Source: Crocinitomicaceae bacterium (GTDB taxonomy: Bacteria; Bacteroidota; Bacteroidia; Flavobacteriales_D; Crocinitomicaceae). Taken from it: 64,000 bases of DNA. Within the stretch, counting starts at the first letter, position 1; every line of letters begins with the position of its first letter. This document shows, piece by piece, positions 35,800 to 44,880 of this stretch. Where the stretch lies: positions 62,001 through 126,000 of the forward strand of contig JAHENC010000001.1 in assembly GCA_024643365.1 (NCBI GenBank), in the 5' to 3' direction. The notes under the pieces are model-generated. The model ran no database searches. It had not been told where the DNA came from and saw only the letters and a list, made by a program, of their open reading frames with translations. Made by a program: the position numbers and the translations under genes.

Positions 35800-36678
35800 A
35801 TGAAAAAAACCATCTGGTTTATTGTGAATCCAATTTCTGGAGTACGTCGAAAAGACGATATTCCCGGGTTGATTCATGCCCATTTGGATCATGAATTATT
35901 TGACTACGAGATTCGAAACACAAGTCATAAGGGGCATGCGATTGACATTGCCTTGGAAGCCGTAAAACAACAAATAGATGTGGTTTGCGCTGTTGGTGGA
36001 GATGGATCCGTTCACGAAGTTGGAACAGCACTCATTGGTTCTCAAACGCGATTAGCGGTATTACCTATTGGCTCTGGAAACGGACTTGCTCGACATATGC
36101 TCATCCCTAGAGATGTGCGTAAGGCCATTCAATGTATTAATGAGATGAATGATATTCAAATGGATACCGTTCTTGTTAATGACAAACCTTTTTTAGGTGT
36201 TGGAGGGTATGGACTCGATGCAGTCATCGCAAAGAAATTTGACGAGGATAAAAAACGTGGATTTCTTACGTACGTTAAACATGTCTTTAAAGAATTTTTC
36301 AAATACAATCCGATGAATATCTCCATTGATATGAACGGACAAGTGAAAAAAATGCCTGTCGTACTTTGCACCATTGCAAATACCTCTGAATTCGGTAATG
36401 GATTTGTGGTTTCTCCGAAATCTGACGCAACCGATGGGAAAATAGAATTATTTATATTGAAACCTTTTTCAGCTTGGGGAATTCCAAGAATCATTTACCA
36501 GTTTTTCACAAAACGCTCAGATCAGTCGATCTACACGGAAGTGATTTCCTTTGAAAAAGCCAAAATTTCTTTATCTAAAGGAATCGCACATTATGACGGA
36601 GAGCCCGTTGCTGTGCGTAAAGAATTAAATGTGCAAGTCGTTCCAAAAAGCCTGCACATTCTTGTAGGAAAAAAATAA
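35800..36678 (+). CDS. Diacylglycerol/lipid kinase family protein
   Basis: 292 residues. N-terminal catalytic domain with FIVNPISGVRRKD, GGDGSVHEVG (nucleotide loop, about 66-75) and PIGSGNGLARHM; C-terminal beta-sandwich typical of DgkB/YegS proteins (DGEPVAV). Likely phosphorylates diacylglycerol or another lipid at the membrane face. Not a sphingosine kinase by necessity. One base before the DUF1569 gene. Confidence 0.92.
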   Translation: MKKTIWFIVNPISGVRRKDDIPGLIHAHLDHELFDYEIRNTSHKGHAIDIALEAVKQQIDVVCAVGGDGSVHEVGTALIGSQTRLAVLPIGSGNGLARHMLIPRDVRKAIQCINEMNDIQMDTVLVNDKPFLGVGGYGLDAVIAKKFDEDKKRGFLTYVKHVFKEFFKYNPMNISIDMNGQVKKMPVVLCTIANTSEFGNGFVVSPKSDATDGKIELFILKPFSAWGIPRIIYQFFTKRSDQSIYTEVISFEKAKISLSKGIAHYDGEPVAVRKELNVQVVPKSLHILVGKK

Positions 36679-36679
36679 G

Positions 36680-37135
36680 ATGCAAACTTTCGAATTTGAA
36701 TTAGAATACCTCCTAACAAAATTGGAGTCACTAGAAACAACAACAACTCCTTCATGGGGAGAAATGTCCGCACAACGAATGGTTGAACACCTTTGCGATG
36801 CTTTGTATATGTCCTGCGGTATAGGTGCATTTGAACTGGAAGTCCCAGAAGACCGCCTAGAGAAAATGCAGCTTTTTCTTGCATCGGATAAACCAATGGC
36901 ACAAAACATCCGTGTTTCCTTTGCTAAAGCAGATACACCTCTTAGAAATGACGACATGGAATTTGCTTTGGATGAGTTCGCTACAGCATTTGTAGACTTC
37001 ATGGAGAAATATGAAGAGAATCCATCTTTCACAGCCCTACATCCGTATTATGGGAATTTAGACTTTGAAAAATGGAATCAATTACATGCGAAACACTTCG
37101 CTCATCACTTTAAACAATTCGGTTTAATTGACTAA
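36680..37135 (+). CDS. DinB-like DUF1569 protein
   Basis: 151 residues, helical bundle. Conserved His at SAQRMVEHLCDAL and HPYYGNLDFEKWNQLHAKHFAHHF resemble DinB/DUF1569 metal sites (His-x3-His type near the C-terminus). Family members often bind a metal and may be thiol-dependent transferases; function unknown. The stop overlaps the small membrane ORF downstream by eight bases. Confidence 0.75.
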   Translation: MQTFEFELEYLLTKLESLETTTTPSWGEMSAQRMVEHLCDALYMSCGIGAFELEVPEDRLEKMQLFLASDKPMAQNIRVSFAKADTPLRNDDMEFALDEFATAFVDFMEKYEENPSFTALHPYYGNLDFEKWNQLHAKHFAHHFKQFGLID

Positions 37136-37289
37136 AGTATTGCTTTACTCCTTGCTGATTGGCGTATCAATTGGCACCATCACATACCTGTACAATCGTC
37201 AGAATGGACATAAAGGCATCTCTCAATGGTACCTCAGTGTTATGGCGTTTTTTGCACTTGCCTTTCTTATCCTCAAATACTTAGTTTGA
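37128..37289 (+). CDS. Small two-helix membrane protein (53 aa, TTG start)
   Basis: An open frame from TTG at 37128 to TGA at 37289. A TAA stop lies directly upstream, so the TTG is the only plausible start. The protein (TKVLLYSLLIGVS at its start, FALAFLILKYLV at its end) has two hydrophobic segments (about 3-23 and 34-53) joined by a basic, Asn/Gln-rich loop. It overlaps the DUF1569 gene by eight bases and the convergent DUF1295 gene by nine. The tight coupling and hydrophobic pattern favour a real gene, but there is no homology that I can name. Confidence 0.55.
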   Translation: MTKVLLYSLLIGVSIGTITYLYNRQNGHKGISQWYLSVMAFFALAFLILKYLV

Positions 37290-38210
37290 CTTTCTCTTCG
37301 TAAAGGGGATAAAACGAGGTACACTCGCTTGGTATTCTTTATAAGCTGGATATTTTCCCGCAGACAATTCCTCTGAAAAATCGGAACTTCCTTTGAAAAG
37401 GATAATCAACAAGGCACAACCTCCGATGGACCAATTGATCCATTGTCCTGTAGCATTCACACTGAACAAATAGAATACAACCCAAATCGTTTGTTCCATC
37501 GCATAATTCGGATGACGAACAATTGACCAAAGTCCTGTTGACACAAATCCTTTACTGTAGTCTCCTAGCTCCTCACCTGCTTTTAAGCGACGGTGTTTTT
37601 CCGTTTGAAAATCATACTGCTGTTGATCTGCAATGTATTCAATCACCACACAAGAAAGGTACACAAGTGCTAAAAGATAATCGATCCAATTTAAGGAATG
37701 ATTCACACCGTCACCCAGAGATGTCAAAATAGGAAGTGTGAACAAGAAAATCAACACACTTTGATAACCACTGATGAAAAATAAATTGAAGATCATCCAA
37801 ACAAACTTATTGTTAAATCCAGGTCTACTGCGTAAAACTTCCCAACGGTAATCTTCCTCTCCAGCCCAGAATTTCCACTGATAAGCTCCTCTTCGTGCGA
37901 AATTGTAGGTCAAACGAATACCCCAAATCGTTACAAGAATAGACATGAGAATCATACGAGGATCCCATCCACCCATAATAGTCATGTGCCAAACGTAATA
38001 AATTGGTATAATGCTCCAAATTTTATCTACCTGGGAATTATTTTTAGCTATTTCACCAACAAAAAAACAATAAGCAATCACAATTCCAACTGAAAAAGTC
38101 ATTTGATACAAGATGGCATCTTGCACATCGTTAGGGTTTAATCCATAAGAAATACATACGTAAGGAACGATAATTACGGTGAAAATCAAAAGTAGAATAG
38201 TAATAAGCAT
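37281..38210 (-). CDS. DUF1295 (steroid 5-alpha-reductase-like) membrane protein
   Basis: 309 residues, about seven hydrophobic segments. The C-terminal half holds the DUF1295/isoprenylcysteine-methyltransferase-like pattern: LKAGEELGDYSKGFVSTGLWSIVRHPNYAMEQ and KYPAYKEYQ. The SIVRHPNY motif contacts a cofactor in relatives. Substrate unknown; lipid reductase or methyltransferase are both possible. Same strand as the thioesterase with a small gap. Confidence 0.88.
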   Translation of the reverse strand: MLITILLLIFTVIIVPYVCISYGLNPNDVQDAILYQMTFSVGIVIAYCFFVGEIAKNNSQVDKIWSIIPIYYVWHMTIMGGWDPRMILMSILVTIWGIRLTYNFARRGAYQWKFWAGEEDYRWEVLRSRPGFNNKFVWMIFNLFFISGYQSVLIFLFTLPILTSLGDGVNHSLNWIDYLLALVYLSCVVIEYIADQQQYDFQTEKHRRLKAGEELGDYSKGFVSTGLWSIVRHPNYAMEQTIWVVFYLFSVNATGQWINWSIGGCALLIILFKGSSDFSEELSAGKYPAYKEYQASVPRFIPFTKRKSN

Positions 38211-38233
38211 GGGGCAATAATTTATTGTTTAGG

Positions 38234-38650
38234 TTAATATCCGGCAACGTTTGCCGCAACAGAAACAAAAGTACCGTTCGCATGAGCGACGAGCTGTTTG
38301 TCTTGGTTGAGTACATCCGCTTGCATAAAAATAAGTTTTTTTCCTTTTTTCAAGCACTTTGAATAAGAAATTAATTGATCAGTACATTTCACTCCTGCTA
38401 AAAATTGAATGGACAAATCTACGGTTGAGACCACTTTTTGTTCATCTGCAACCAATGACAAAGCACCAACCCCAAGAGTTGCATCTAGTAAACTCGCAAT
38501 ACATCCACCATGGACATGCATCGGAGTTGCCAAATGTTTTTCTTGAATATCTAGTCGATAGGCAACAATTCCAGGCTCAAGAATCTCAAAGGACATTCCT
38601 AACCATTCACCAAAACGATTTTTATCAATATATGCTTGAATGATATCCAT
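38234..38650 (-). CDS. PaaI-like hotdog thioesterase
   Basis: 138 residues. Hotdog fold with HVHGGCIASLLDATLGVGAL (catalytic region; a conserved acidic residue in LLDAT) and TVDLSIQFLAG. Family members hydrolyse acyl-CoA (for example phenylacetyl- or fatty acyl-CoA). Cytoplasmic. Three bases after the MscS gene stop, likely co-transcribed. Confidence 0.9.
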   Translation of the reverse strand: MDIIQAYIDKNRFGEWLGMSFEILEPGIVAYRLDIQEKHLATPMHVHGGCIASLLDATLGVGALSLVADEQKVVSTVDLSIQFLAGVKCTDQLISYSKCLKKGKKLIFMQADVLNQDKQLVAHANGTFVSVAANVAGY

Positions 38651-38653
38651 ATC

Positions 38654-39457
38654 CTAGGACTTAGCAAACTGAATATTCGCTTGCGCAAAAGAAACAGCAG
38701 CTTGCGCATTGACATCAAAGTAAACTTGTGAGAAATCTGCCGTCTTTACCCACGCTCTCACCTTGATATGCATTCCTTGTTCAGTGATTTGATCCAAACC
38801 AACGACTACAGGAGTCTTCGTTTGAATGCGGTTATCCCCAGACAAGAAGCCTAAGATCGTTTCTTTAACTTCTGGGAAGGAGGCATCATGCGAAAGCACG
38901 AAGGTCCATTCCACTCGACGCGTCTTCTCCTTAGTGAAGTTAACAATGTTGCCATTTGCCAGCGGACCATTCGGAAAAATAACCACTTTATTATCCGGAG
39001 TTGTCAAAAAAGTATTGAAGATTTGAATCTCACTCACTCTACCCTGCTCGCCCAACGCCTTAATTTCATCACCGAGTTTAAACGGCTTCAAAACAAGAAT
39101 CATTATTCCACCTGCAAAATTGGATAAAGTACCAGAAATTGCCATACCAACGGCGATTCCAGCAGCTCCGATTAAAGTAAGGAACGAGGTCATTGGGATA
39201 CCTAATTGAGTGATCGCACTAATAACCACCATAATTTTCAAAGCCATGGACAAGAAACTACCTAAAAAAGATACCAATCCCGGATCCGTTTCACTTTTCT
39301 TGAGCACGCGGGTAATGAAGCGTGTTAAAATTCCCGTGAGCCAGAAGCCAACTACCGCAATAACAAGCGCAAAAACGATGTTCGTTAGTAACGAAAATAT
39401 CACAGCATTTAAATAATTAGGATCCACCCCAAAAAGGTTTTCAATCACATCCAACAT
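38654..39457 (-). CDS. Small-conductance mechanosensitive channel, MscS family
   Basis: 267 residues, close to E. coli MscS (286). Three N-terminal membrane segments (about 18-40, 60-80, 85-110); the third carries the Gly/Ala-rich pore pattern IGAAGIAVGMAISGTLSNFAGG. A beta domain follows (FKLGDEIKALGEQGRVSEI and VIFPNGPLANGNIVN). It relieves osmotic downshock. A TATTTTTG box at 39487-39480 on the minus strand is about 22 bases upstream. Confidence 0.94.
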   Translation of the reverse strand: MLDVIENLFGVDPNYLNAVIFSLLTNIVFALVIAVVGFWLTGILTRFITRVLKKSETDPGLVSFLGSFLSMALKIMVVISAITQLGIPMTSFLTLIGAAGIAVGMAISGTLSNFAGGIMILVLKPFKLGDEIKALGEQGRVSEIQIFNTFLTTPDNKVVIFPNGPLANGNIVNFTKEKTRRVEWTFVLSHDASFPEVKETILGFLSGDNRIQTKTPVVVGLDQITEQGMHIKVRAWVKTADFSQVYFDVNAQAAVSFAQANIQFAKS

Positions 39458-39605
39458 AGAAACAAGTTTGAAATTTCAACAAAAATAAAAATACTTCGCA
39501 CATTAGACCTGATTCGGCTTTAATATCATCACTTTCGAAAGAACACACATCAAAACGAGCAATAAAATCCGCGTTAAAATGGATTCAATCACGAGAAGGA
39601 ATGCT

Positions 39606-39613
39606 TAACTTCG
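39606..39613 (+). promoter_or_regulatory. Promoter -7 box of ribD, four bases before ATG
   Basis: TAACTTCG, one mismatch to TAnnTTTG, then CTGT and the ribD ATG. No FMN riboswitch seen in the 160-base gap upstream. Confidence 0.5.
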
Positions 39614-39617
39614 CTGT

Positions 39618-40649
39618 ATGAAGCACGAAGATTACATGCAACGTTGCCTAGACCTTGCACAACTGGGATCCAGTTGGGTAGCTCCAAATCCTATGGTTGG
39701 CTGCGTAATTGTCAAAGATGGGAAAATCATCGGAGAAGGTTTTCATCAACGTTATGGTGAAGCTCATGCTGAAGTAAATGCTATTGCATCCGTCAAAGAT
39801 CAAAGTCAACTCGAAGGTGCAACCGTTTATGTCAACTTGGAACCGTGTTCACATCATGGCAAAACTCCTCCGTGCTCCGATTTACTTGTTTCGTCGAAAG
39901 TCGCGGAAGTCATTATCGGATGTCGGGACAGCAATAAACTCGTTTCTGGTAAAGGGATTGAAAAGTTAATGCGTGCAGGAATCCAAGTTCAAGAAGGAAT
40001 TTTGGAAGATGTATGCCGCTTATTAAACAAACGATTCTTCAATTTTCATGAAAAAGGACGACCATACGTCATTTTGAAATGGGCACAAACAAAAGATGGA
40101 TACTTAGATCGAATTCGATCCAATGAGGAAAAAGGAATCAATTGGATATCCTGTGAGGAAACAAAAGCACTCGTTCACAAATGGCGAAGTCAAGAACATG
40201 GAATTCTCGTTGGCAAACATACTGCCATGAATGATAATCCAACACTAACTGTTCGTGAATTTACTGGTAGAAATCCTATCCGCATCCTCATCGATAGTCA
40301 ATTGCAAGTAAAGGAAAACATCAATCTTTACTCCGATGATGCCCCTACGATTATTTTCAATAGACTGAAGGACGAGAAAAAGGATAACATCGAATGGGTA
40401 AAAATCAAAGAGACATCCACCAAAGTAATCTTGGAAGAATTATACAAACGACAAATCACCTCGATCATGGTCGAAGGCGGAAGTCGAACATTGCAATACT
40501 TTATCATCGATAACGTTTGGGACGAAGCATATGTCATAGTAGGCGATGTCCATTTTATCGAGGGTGTCAAAGCTCCTATTTTAAACCGAGTTCCAACAAG
40601 GTCGCATTCATTCGGAACTGATACCATTTATTACTATAAACGTCGATAA
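39618..40649 (+). CDS. ribD: Riboflavin biosynthesis protein RibD
   Basis: 343 residues, bifunctional. Deaminase domain about 1-145 with the zinc site HAEVNAI and PCSHHGKTPPC, then the reductase domain about 150-343 (VILKWAQTKDGY, VEGGSRTLQYF). It makes 5-amino-6-ribitylamino-uracil phosphate in two steps. Start overlaps no upstream gene; the EamA transporter start overlaps its stop as TAATG. Confidence 0.96.
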   Translation: MKHEDYMQRCLDLAQLGSSWVAPNPMVGCVIVKDGKIIGEGFHQRYGEAHAEVNAIASVKDQSQLEGATVYVNLEPCSHHGKTPPCSDLLVSSKVAEVIIGCRDSNKLVSGKGIEKLMRAGIQVQEGILEDVCRLLNKRFFNFHEKGRPYVILKWAQTKDGYLDRIRSNEEKGINWISCEETKALVHKWRSQEHGILVGKHTAMNDNPTLTVREFTGRNPIRILIDSQLQVKENINLYSDDAPTIIFNRLKDEKKDNIEWVKIKETSTKVILEELYKRQITSIMVEGGSRTLQYFIIDNVWDEAYVIVGDVHFIEGVKAPILNRVPTRSHSFGTDTIYYYKRR

Positions 40650-41512
40650 TGGAACTACTATTTGCCATCTTATTCTCTAGTTTCATCTTTGTTCTTTTCA
40701 AATTATTCCCACGCTTTCAAATCGACACCTTTCAAGCGATTGTCGTGAATTATTTCGTAGCGTTCTTATGTGGCTACCTCTTTTTTCCATTTCATTTAAG
40801 CAAATTAGTTTCTGTCGACCTATTTTGGTTTATGAACACGGTTAGTGCCAGTATACTGTTCATTGGCTTGTTTTTAATTATGGGTATTAGTTCACAGCGA
40901 AATGGACTTTCTAGCACTTCAGTGGCAGTGAAGATGAGCATGGCTTTATCCGTACTTGGAATGATGATTAGTTATTCAGAAGAAATTCAATGGGTGAAAA
41001 TTGCAGGAATTGTATTGGCAATAGCAGGTGTCATTGGCATGACCATTCAACCAACTTCTCAAAAGAATGAAGTTTCTTCTGCATGGATGCTCATTGTTTT
41101 ATTCGCTGGAAGTGGCTTACTTGATTTTCTATTGAATTATATTCAACACCATGTTCTAATTGAAAATGAAACGGCCTTTTTTACTGCCTTTGCATTCGGA
41201 ATGGCTGGAGTAATTGGCGTCTGCATCGCCTTGTTTTTATGGATACAAGGAAAACTAAAACCATCCCTAAGAAACCTTCTCGCGGGAATTTTATTAGGAG
41301 TTCCCAATTTCTTTTCCATTTACTTCTTAATGAAGGCATACCACGTCCTTCCCTGGAGCGGAAGTAGTATTCTTGCCGTCATCAATGTGAGCATTGTCGT
41401 GATTGCTTCAATTATTGGTCTTTTCTTCTTTCAAGAAAAATGGACAAAAACCAAAATAATCGGATTCATTTCCGCGATCATTTCCATCTTGTTTTTATAT
41501 CTTGCAGCATGA
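40649..41512 (+). CDS. EamA-family (DMT superfamily) transporter
   Basis: 287 residues with ten or so hydrophobic segments and no signal peptide, the classic two-repeat EamA fold (two copies of a five-helix unit, for example AVKMSMALSVLGMM and ILAVINVSIVVIASIIGLFFF). Inner membrane exporter or uptake system of unknown substrate. Coupled to ribD by a TAATG overlap and to the DUF4159 gene by ATGA. Confidence 0.9.
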   Translation: MELLFAILFSSFIFVLFKLFPRFQIDTFQAIVVNYFVAFLCGYLFFPFHLSKLVSVDLFWFMNTVSASILFIGLFLIMGISSQRNGLSSTSVAVKMSMALSVLGMMISYSEEIQWVKIAGIVLAIAGVIGMTIQPTSQKNEVSSAWMLIVLFAGSGLLDFLLNYIQHHVLIENETAFFTAFAFGMAGVIGVCIALFLWIQGKLKPSLRNLLAGILLGVPNFFSIYFLMKAYHVLPWSGSSILAVINVSIVVIASIIGLFFFQEKWTKTKIIGFISAIISILFLYLAA

Positions 41513-42165
41513 TTACGAAAGCGCTACCCTTTTTTATTTTTACGTTTTTTTTCAATGTACTAAGTTGGACACAATCGAATTTTCAACTGGCAGTTTTAAA
41601 GTACAATGGAGGAGGTGACTACTATGCCAATCCCACAGCCTTGCCAAACTTGATACAATTTTGCAACCAAAATTTGGGAACGAGCATTTCCAAAGATGTA
41701 CCTTATGTGGACGTAGGGAGCAAGGATCTTTTTCGCTATCCCTTCATTCACATGACCGGACATGGCAACGTTGTTTTTTCGAAATCCGAAGTGGAGAACT
41801 TGCGTACTTATTTGCTCGCGGGTGGATTCTTACACATCGATGATAATTACGGAATGGACGAATTTATCAGGGTAGAATTAAAGAAAATCTTTCCTTCAAG
41901 TGAGTTAACTGAAATACCTAGTAATCATCCTATTTACTCACAAAAATACAAACTAAACGGCTTGCCAAAAATCCATGAACACGACGGGAAACGCCCTCAA
42001 GCATTTGGCATTTTCATCGATGGCAGGCTTGTTTGTCTTTACACTTATGAAACAGATTTAAGTGATGGGTGGGAAGACCCTCAGGTTCACAACGATAGCC
42101 CGGAAAAAAGGAAGCAAGCTTTACAAATGGGCGCTAATATTATCACCTATGTCTTTTTAAATTAA
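41509..42165 (+). CDS. Exported DUF4159 protein
   Basis: 218 residues. The N-terminal hydrophobic segment (about 5-20, ending SWTQS) is a signal peptide or anchor. FPFIHMTGHGNVVFS and GGFLHIDDNYGMDEFIRVELKKIFP match the DUF4159 family (glutamine-amidotransferase-like fold without a known activity). The ATG at 41509 overlaps the EamA stop; a longer frame inside the EamA gene is not used. Function unknown. Confidence 0.85.
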   Translation: MITKALPFFIFTFFFNVLSWTQSNFQLAVLKYNGGGDYYANPTALPNLIQFCNQNLGTSISKDVPYVDVGSKDLFRYPFIHMTGHGNVVFSKSEVENLRTYLLAGGFLHIDDNYGMDEFIRVELKKIFPSSELTEIPSNHPIYSQKYKLNGLPKIHEHDGKRPQAFGIFIDGRLVCLYTYETDLSDGWEDPQVHNDSPEKRKQALQMGANIITYVFLN

Positions 42166-42170
42166 AGCAG

Positions 42171-43073
42171 ATGAAAATCACACTAACTCTTGCAACACTA
42201 TTTGCGGCATTCAATATGTACGCCCAGCTATCAACTTTTTCGGGTATTTTCCCTTTGGATGAATGCGATTTTTCTGACACCTGCGAATACGTTGAGATCC
42301 CTAATTCATCCTCTAATATGTGGGTGCGTGGCGATTCGCAAAAATCCATTTTAACGAGTACCGGAGGTGTGATGATTACCGACAGCGTAAATAACTACCC
42401 AAACGAAACGAACGCGTCATTTGAAGTTCACTGGCCAGCCTGGAATCAGTATCCACTAAGTTTGATAATGAGCTTTCACCACTCCATGGATTCCGATAGT
42501 TTATTGGATGGGGGTATAATCGAGGTGTCGAGAGACTATGGCGCAACATGGACAAATGTGATTGAAGATCAATCAAACATGCTCTTCCTTAGCAACGAAC
42601 TATACACTAGTTCAGACACTTTATTTACGGGTGAAAAAGGATTTTCAGGTACGTTTGTTGACCGCTACACGGAAATAGAATGGGTTTGGATGTTCCCCAT
42701 AAAGGAATTTCCTACTGATACCATGTATTACCGTTTTCGATTTATCAGCGATACGATCAATAACCAAAAAGAAGGCTGGATGATTTCGGATATTGCTTTT
42801 TCCTATGCCGACTTAGGGACAGGCTTAGAGGAACGAGTGCTTTTCGACTTTTCCATAGCGCCTAATCCATCTAATGGTTTGATTGAGGTTAGTAGCCCAT
42901 CCGAAGTGGAAAAAGCGATTCTACGCGATTTAAATGGAAATACTGTACAAGTAGAATTATTGGGAAATAAAAAAGTCCTGAATTACTCAGGACTTTCAAA
43001 AGGAATTTATTTTCTTCAACTGCAAACTTCTGACGATCGTTTGAGCCAAGTAAAGCGTTTAATCATCGATTAA
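42171..43073 (+). CDS. T9SS cargo protein with C-terminal type A sorting domain
   Basis: 300 residues. Signal peptide about 1-19 (ending MYAQL). The middle (about 25-215) is a beta-rich domain, with [14 protein letters not shown] as an Asp-box-like turn, plausible for a cell-surface adhesin or jelly roll. The last 80 residues form a type IX sorting domain: [14 protein letters not shown], then [23 protein letters not shown]. It is secreted across the outer membrane by T9SS. The 3' end of this gene contains an intrinsic terminator for the opposite strand (42965-42996), and its stop shares TTAA with the stop of the convergent gene. Confidence 0.88.
   Translation: MKITLTLATLFAAFNMYAQLSTFSGIFPLDECDFSDTCEYVEIPNSSSNMWVRGDSQKSILTSTGGVMITDSVNNYPNETNASFEVHWPAWNQYPLSLIMSFHHSMDSDSLLDGGIIEVSRDYGATWTNVIEDQSNMLFLSNELYTSSDTLFTGEKGFSGTFVDRYTEIEWVWMFPIKEFPTDTMYYRFRFISDTINNQKEGWMISDIAFSYADLGTGLEERVLFDFSIAPNPSNGLIEVSSPSEVEKAILRDLNGNTVQVELLGNKKVLNYSGLSKGIYFLQLQTSDDRLSQVKRLIID
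42965..42996 (-). terminator. Intrinsic terminator of the cyclophilin-FKBP gene, inside the convergent T9SS gene
   Basis: Perfect 10-base stem AAAGTCCTGA / TCAGGACTTT with five-base loop. On the minus strand it is followed by TTTATTT, the normal arrangement for a terminator of the gene ending at 43070. On the plus strand the T tract is short. Confidence 0.85.
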
Positions 43074-44194
43074 TGTTGATGACCGTCGTGATCGTGACCA
43101 TCATGATCATGACCATCGTGATTCTCAGCCGCTGGCGCTTCGATATTCACCATCTCAATTTCAAACACTAAATCGGAGTATGGAGGAATTGCACCTGGAC
43201 GTCCATTTTTACCGTAAGCCTTGAAGTACGGAATGTAAATGGTGATTTTACCACCTTTACCAATCATAGCGATTCCTTCCTCGAATCCAGGAATCATTTT
43301 CTGGTCAATGTAATTGAAATCTAATGTTTGATTGCGATCCTTTGATGAATCAAATTTCTTTCCATCAGCACGAAACGTACCCGTATAATGCAAAGATACC
43401 TTTGAACCCTTCACTACACGATCTTTCGAACCATTTTCCGAAATAATGTAAACCAATCCACTTTCCGTCATTTTAGCTTTCTTGTTCACTTTTTTGATTT
43501 CGTCAAACATGAATTGCTTGTATTGATCTTCGGACATCGCTTCAATTTTTGCAAAGGCTTCTTTTTGCTTGTTCAACTCTACTTGTTTTGCTAAGTAAAC
43601 TTGATCAAATGCTTCTTGCGCATTCCATTTCATCGCATCTTTACCAATACGTCTAATCTCAACAGAAGTCATGATATCACCCTGCTTAATGGAATCTACC
43701 ACATTTTGACCACTTGTCACATGACCAAAAACAGTGTGTTTACCATCTAACCATGGTGTTTCTTTATGCGTAATGAAAAATTGACTCCCATTTGTTCCAG
43801 GTCCAGAATTGGCCATGGACAAAATTCCAGGACCCGTATGCTTCAAATTCGCATTGATTTCATCGTCGAATTTATACCCAGGATCTCCTGTTCCTGTACC
43901 AAGTGGACAGCCACCTTGAATCATAAAATCCTTAATGACACGATGAAAAGTTAAACCATTAAAATACGGTTTGCTAATAACTACATTGTTTACTTTGAAA
44001 TCTTTACCTTCCGCTAATCCAACGAAATTCGCTACAGTCATGGGAGTTAATTTATATTCCAATTGACAAACAATCACCCCTTTGGTCGTATTAAAAACTG
44101 CATACATTCCATCTGCAACCTCAGTCGCAACTTGACCGAATGAAGTGAAAATCACAGAGGCTACTAATCCCAAACTTAAAATTACTTTTCTCAT
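43070..44194 (-). CDS. Cyclophilin-FKBP fusion peptidyl-prolyl isomerase with His-rich tail
   Basis: 374 residues. Signal peptide about 1-20. Cyclophilin domain about 25-190 ([44 protein letters not shown]). FKBP domain about 245-350 ([35 protein letters not shown]). The last 20 residues alternate His and Asp/Gly (repeats of HDGHD), a possible divalent-metal binder, similar in idea to the tail of SlyD but on a periplasmic fusion. Two isomerase types in one protein may widen substrate range. It is read after the FKBP gene on the same strand, two bases apart. Confidence 0.93.
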   Translation of the reverse strand: MRKVILSLGLVASVIFTSFGQVATEVADGMYAVFNTTKGVIVCQLEYKLTPMTVANFVGLAEGKDFKVNNVVISKPYFNGLTFHRVIKDFMIQGGCPLGTGTGDPGYKFDDEINANLKHTGPGILSMANSGPGTNGSQFFITHKETPWLDGKHTVFGHVTSGQNVVDSIKQGDIMTSVEIRRIGKDAMKWNAQEAFDQVYLAKQVELNKQKEAFAKIEAMSEDQYKQFMFDEIKKVNKKAKMTESGLVYIISENGSKDRVVKGSKVSLHYTGTFRADGKKFDSSKDRNQTLDFNYIDQKMIPGFEEGIAMIGKGGKITIYIPYFKAYGKNGRPGAIPPYSDLVFEIEMVNIEAPAAENHDGHDHDGHDHDGHQH

Positions 44195-44195
44195 C

Positions 44196-44867
44196 TTACT
44201 TTTCTATTTCAATTAATTCTACTTCAAATACTAATGGCATGTAGGCCTTGATTGTTGGTGAAGGCGAACTTGGTCCATAAGCTAATTCCTGAGGGATGTA
44301 AAAGCGGTATTTAGCACCAACTTTCATTAATTGAACACCTTCTGTCCAACCTTTGATTACTTGATCTAATCCAAAGGAAATTGGTTCTCCTCTTTCAACG
44401 GAGCTATCAAACACAACACCTTCTGGAGTTGTTCCATGGTAATGCACTTTTACTTTTGATGTAGCAACAGGATGCTCTCCTTTTCCTTCTTTTAATACTT
44501 CATATTGTAAACCAGAAGCAGTAACGACTACTCCTTTTCTTTTTGCGTTTTTCGCTAAAAACTCTTCCCCAATTGACTTATATGCCATATTGTTCATTTC
44601 TTCTTGCGCCTGCATCGCTTGCTGCTTTTGTTGAAAGAAATTATTCAACATGGCATTTCCAGGATCTGAACACATCGGCGTTTGTTTCGTCATGGCATCC
44701 TGCAATCCTTTTATCAACAAGGATACATTTGCCTCACTAAAATCCTTCATAATACTAGCTCCAATATTCATCCCTACCAAGTAGCTTACGGAGTCCACTT
44801 TTGTTAATTGCGCATTAGCAGTAATGCTAAACATCAATGCGGCGATCGCCAAGGTTTTTTTCATCAT
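44196..44867 (-). CDS. FKBP-type peptidyl-prolyl isomerase, periplasmic
   Basis: 223 residues from the ATG at 44867 (an in-frame ATG lies at 44864). Signal peptide about 1-19 (ending ANAQ). A helical FkpA-like N-terminal domain (about 20-110; [16 protein letters not shown]) is followed by the FKBP domain (about 115-223; [18 protein letters not shown] and IPQELAYG). Resembles FkpA/Mip, periplasmic chaperone-isomerases. The longer upstream frame overlaps nadK and is not used. Confidence 0.92.
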   Translation of the reverse strand: MMKKTLAIAALMFSITANAQLTKVDSVSYLVGMNIGASIMKDFSEANVSLLIKGLQDAMTKQTPMCSDPGNAMLNNFFQQKQQAMQAQEEMNNMAYKSIGEEFLAKNAKRKGVVVTASGLQYEVLKEGKGEHPVATSKVKVHYHGTTPEGVVFDSSVERGEPISFGLDQVIKGWTEGVQLMKVGAKYRFYIPQELAYGPSSPSPTIKAYMPLVFEVELIEIEK

Positions 44868-44880
44868 TTTTTTGTTTTTA

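Noticed and set aside
39458-39617. Possible FMN riboswitch before ribD
   Set aside because: I looked for the RFN conserved segments and found none. The gap is too short and AT-rich, and the promoter box lies only four bases before the ATG, leaving no room for a leader.
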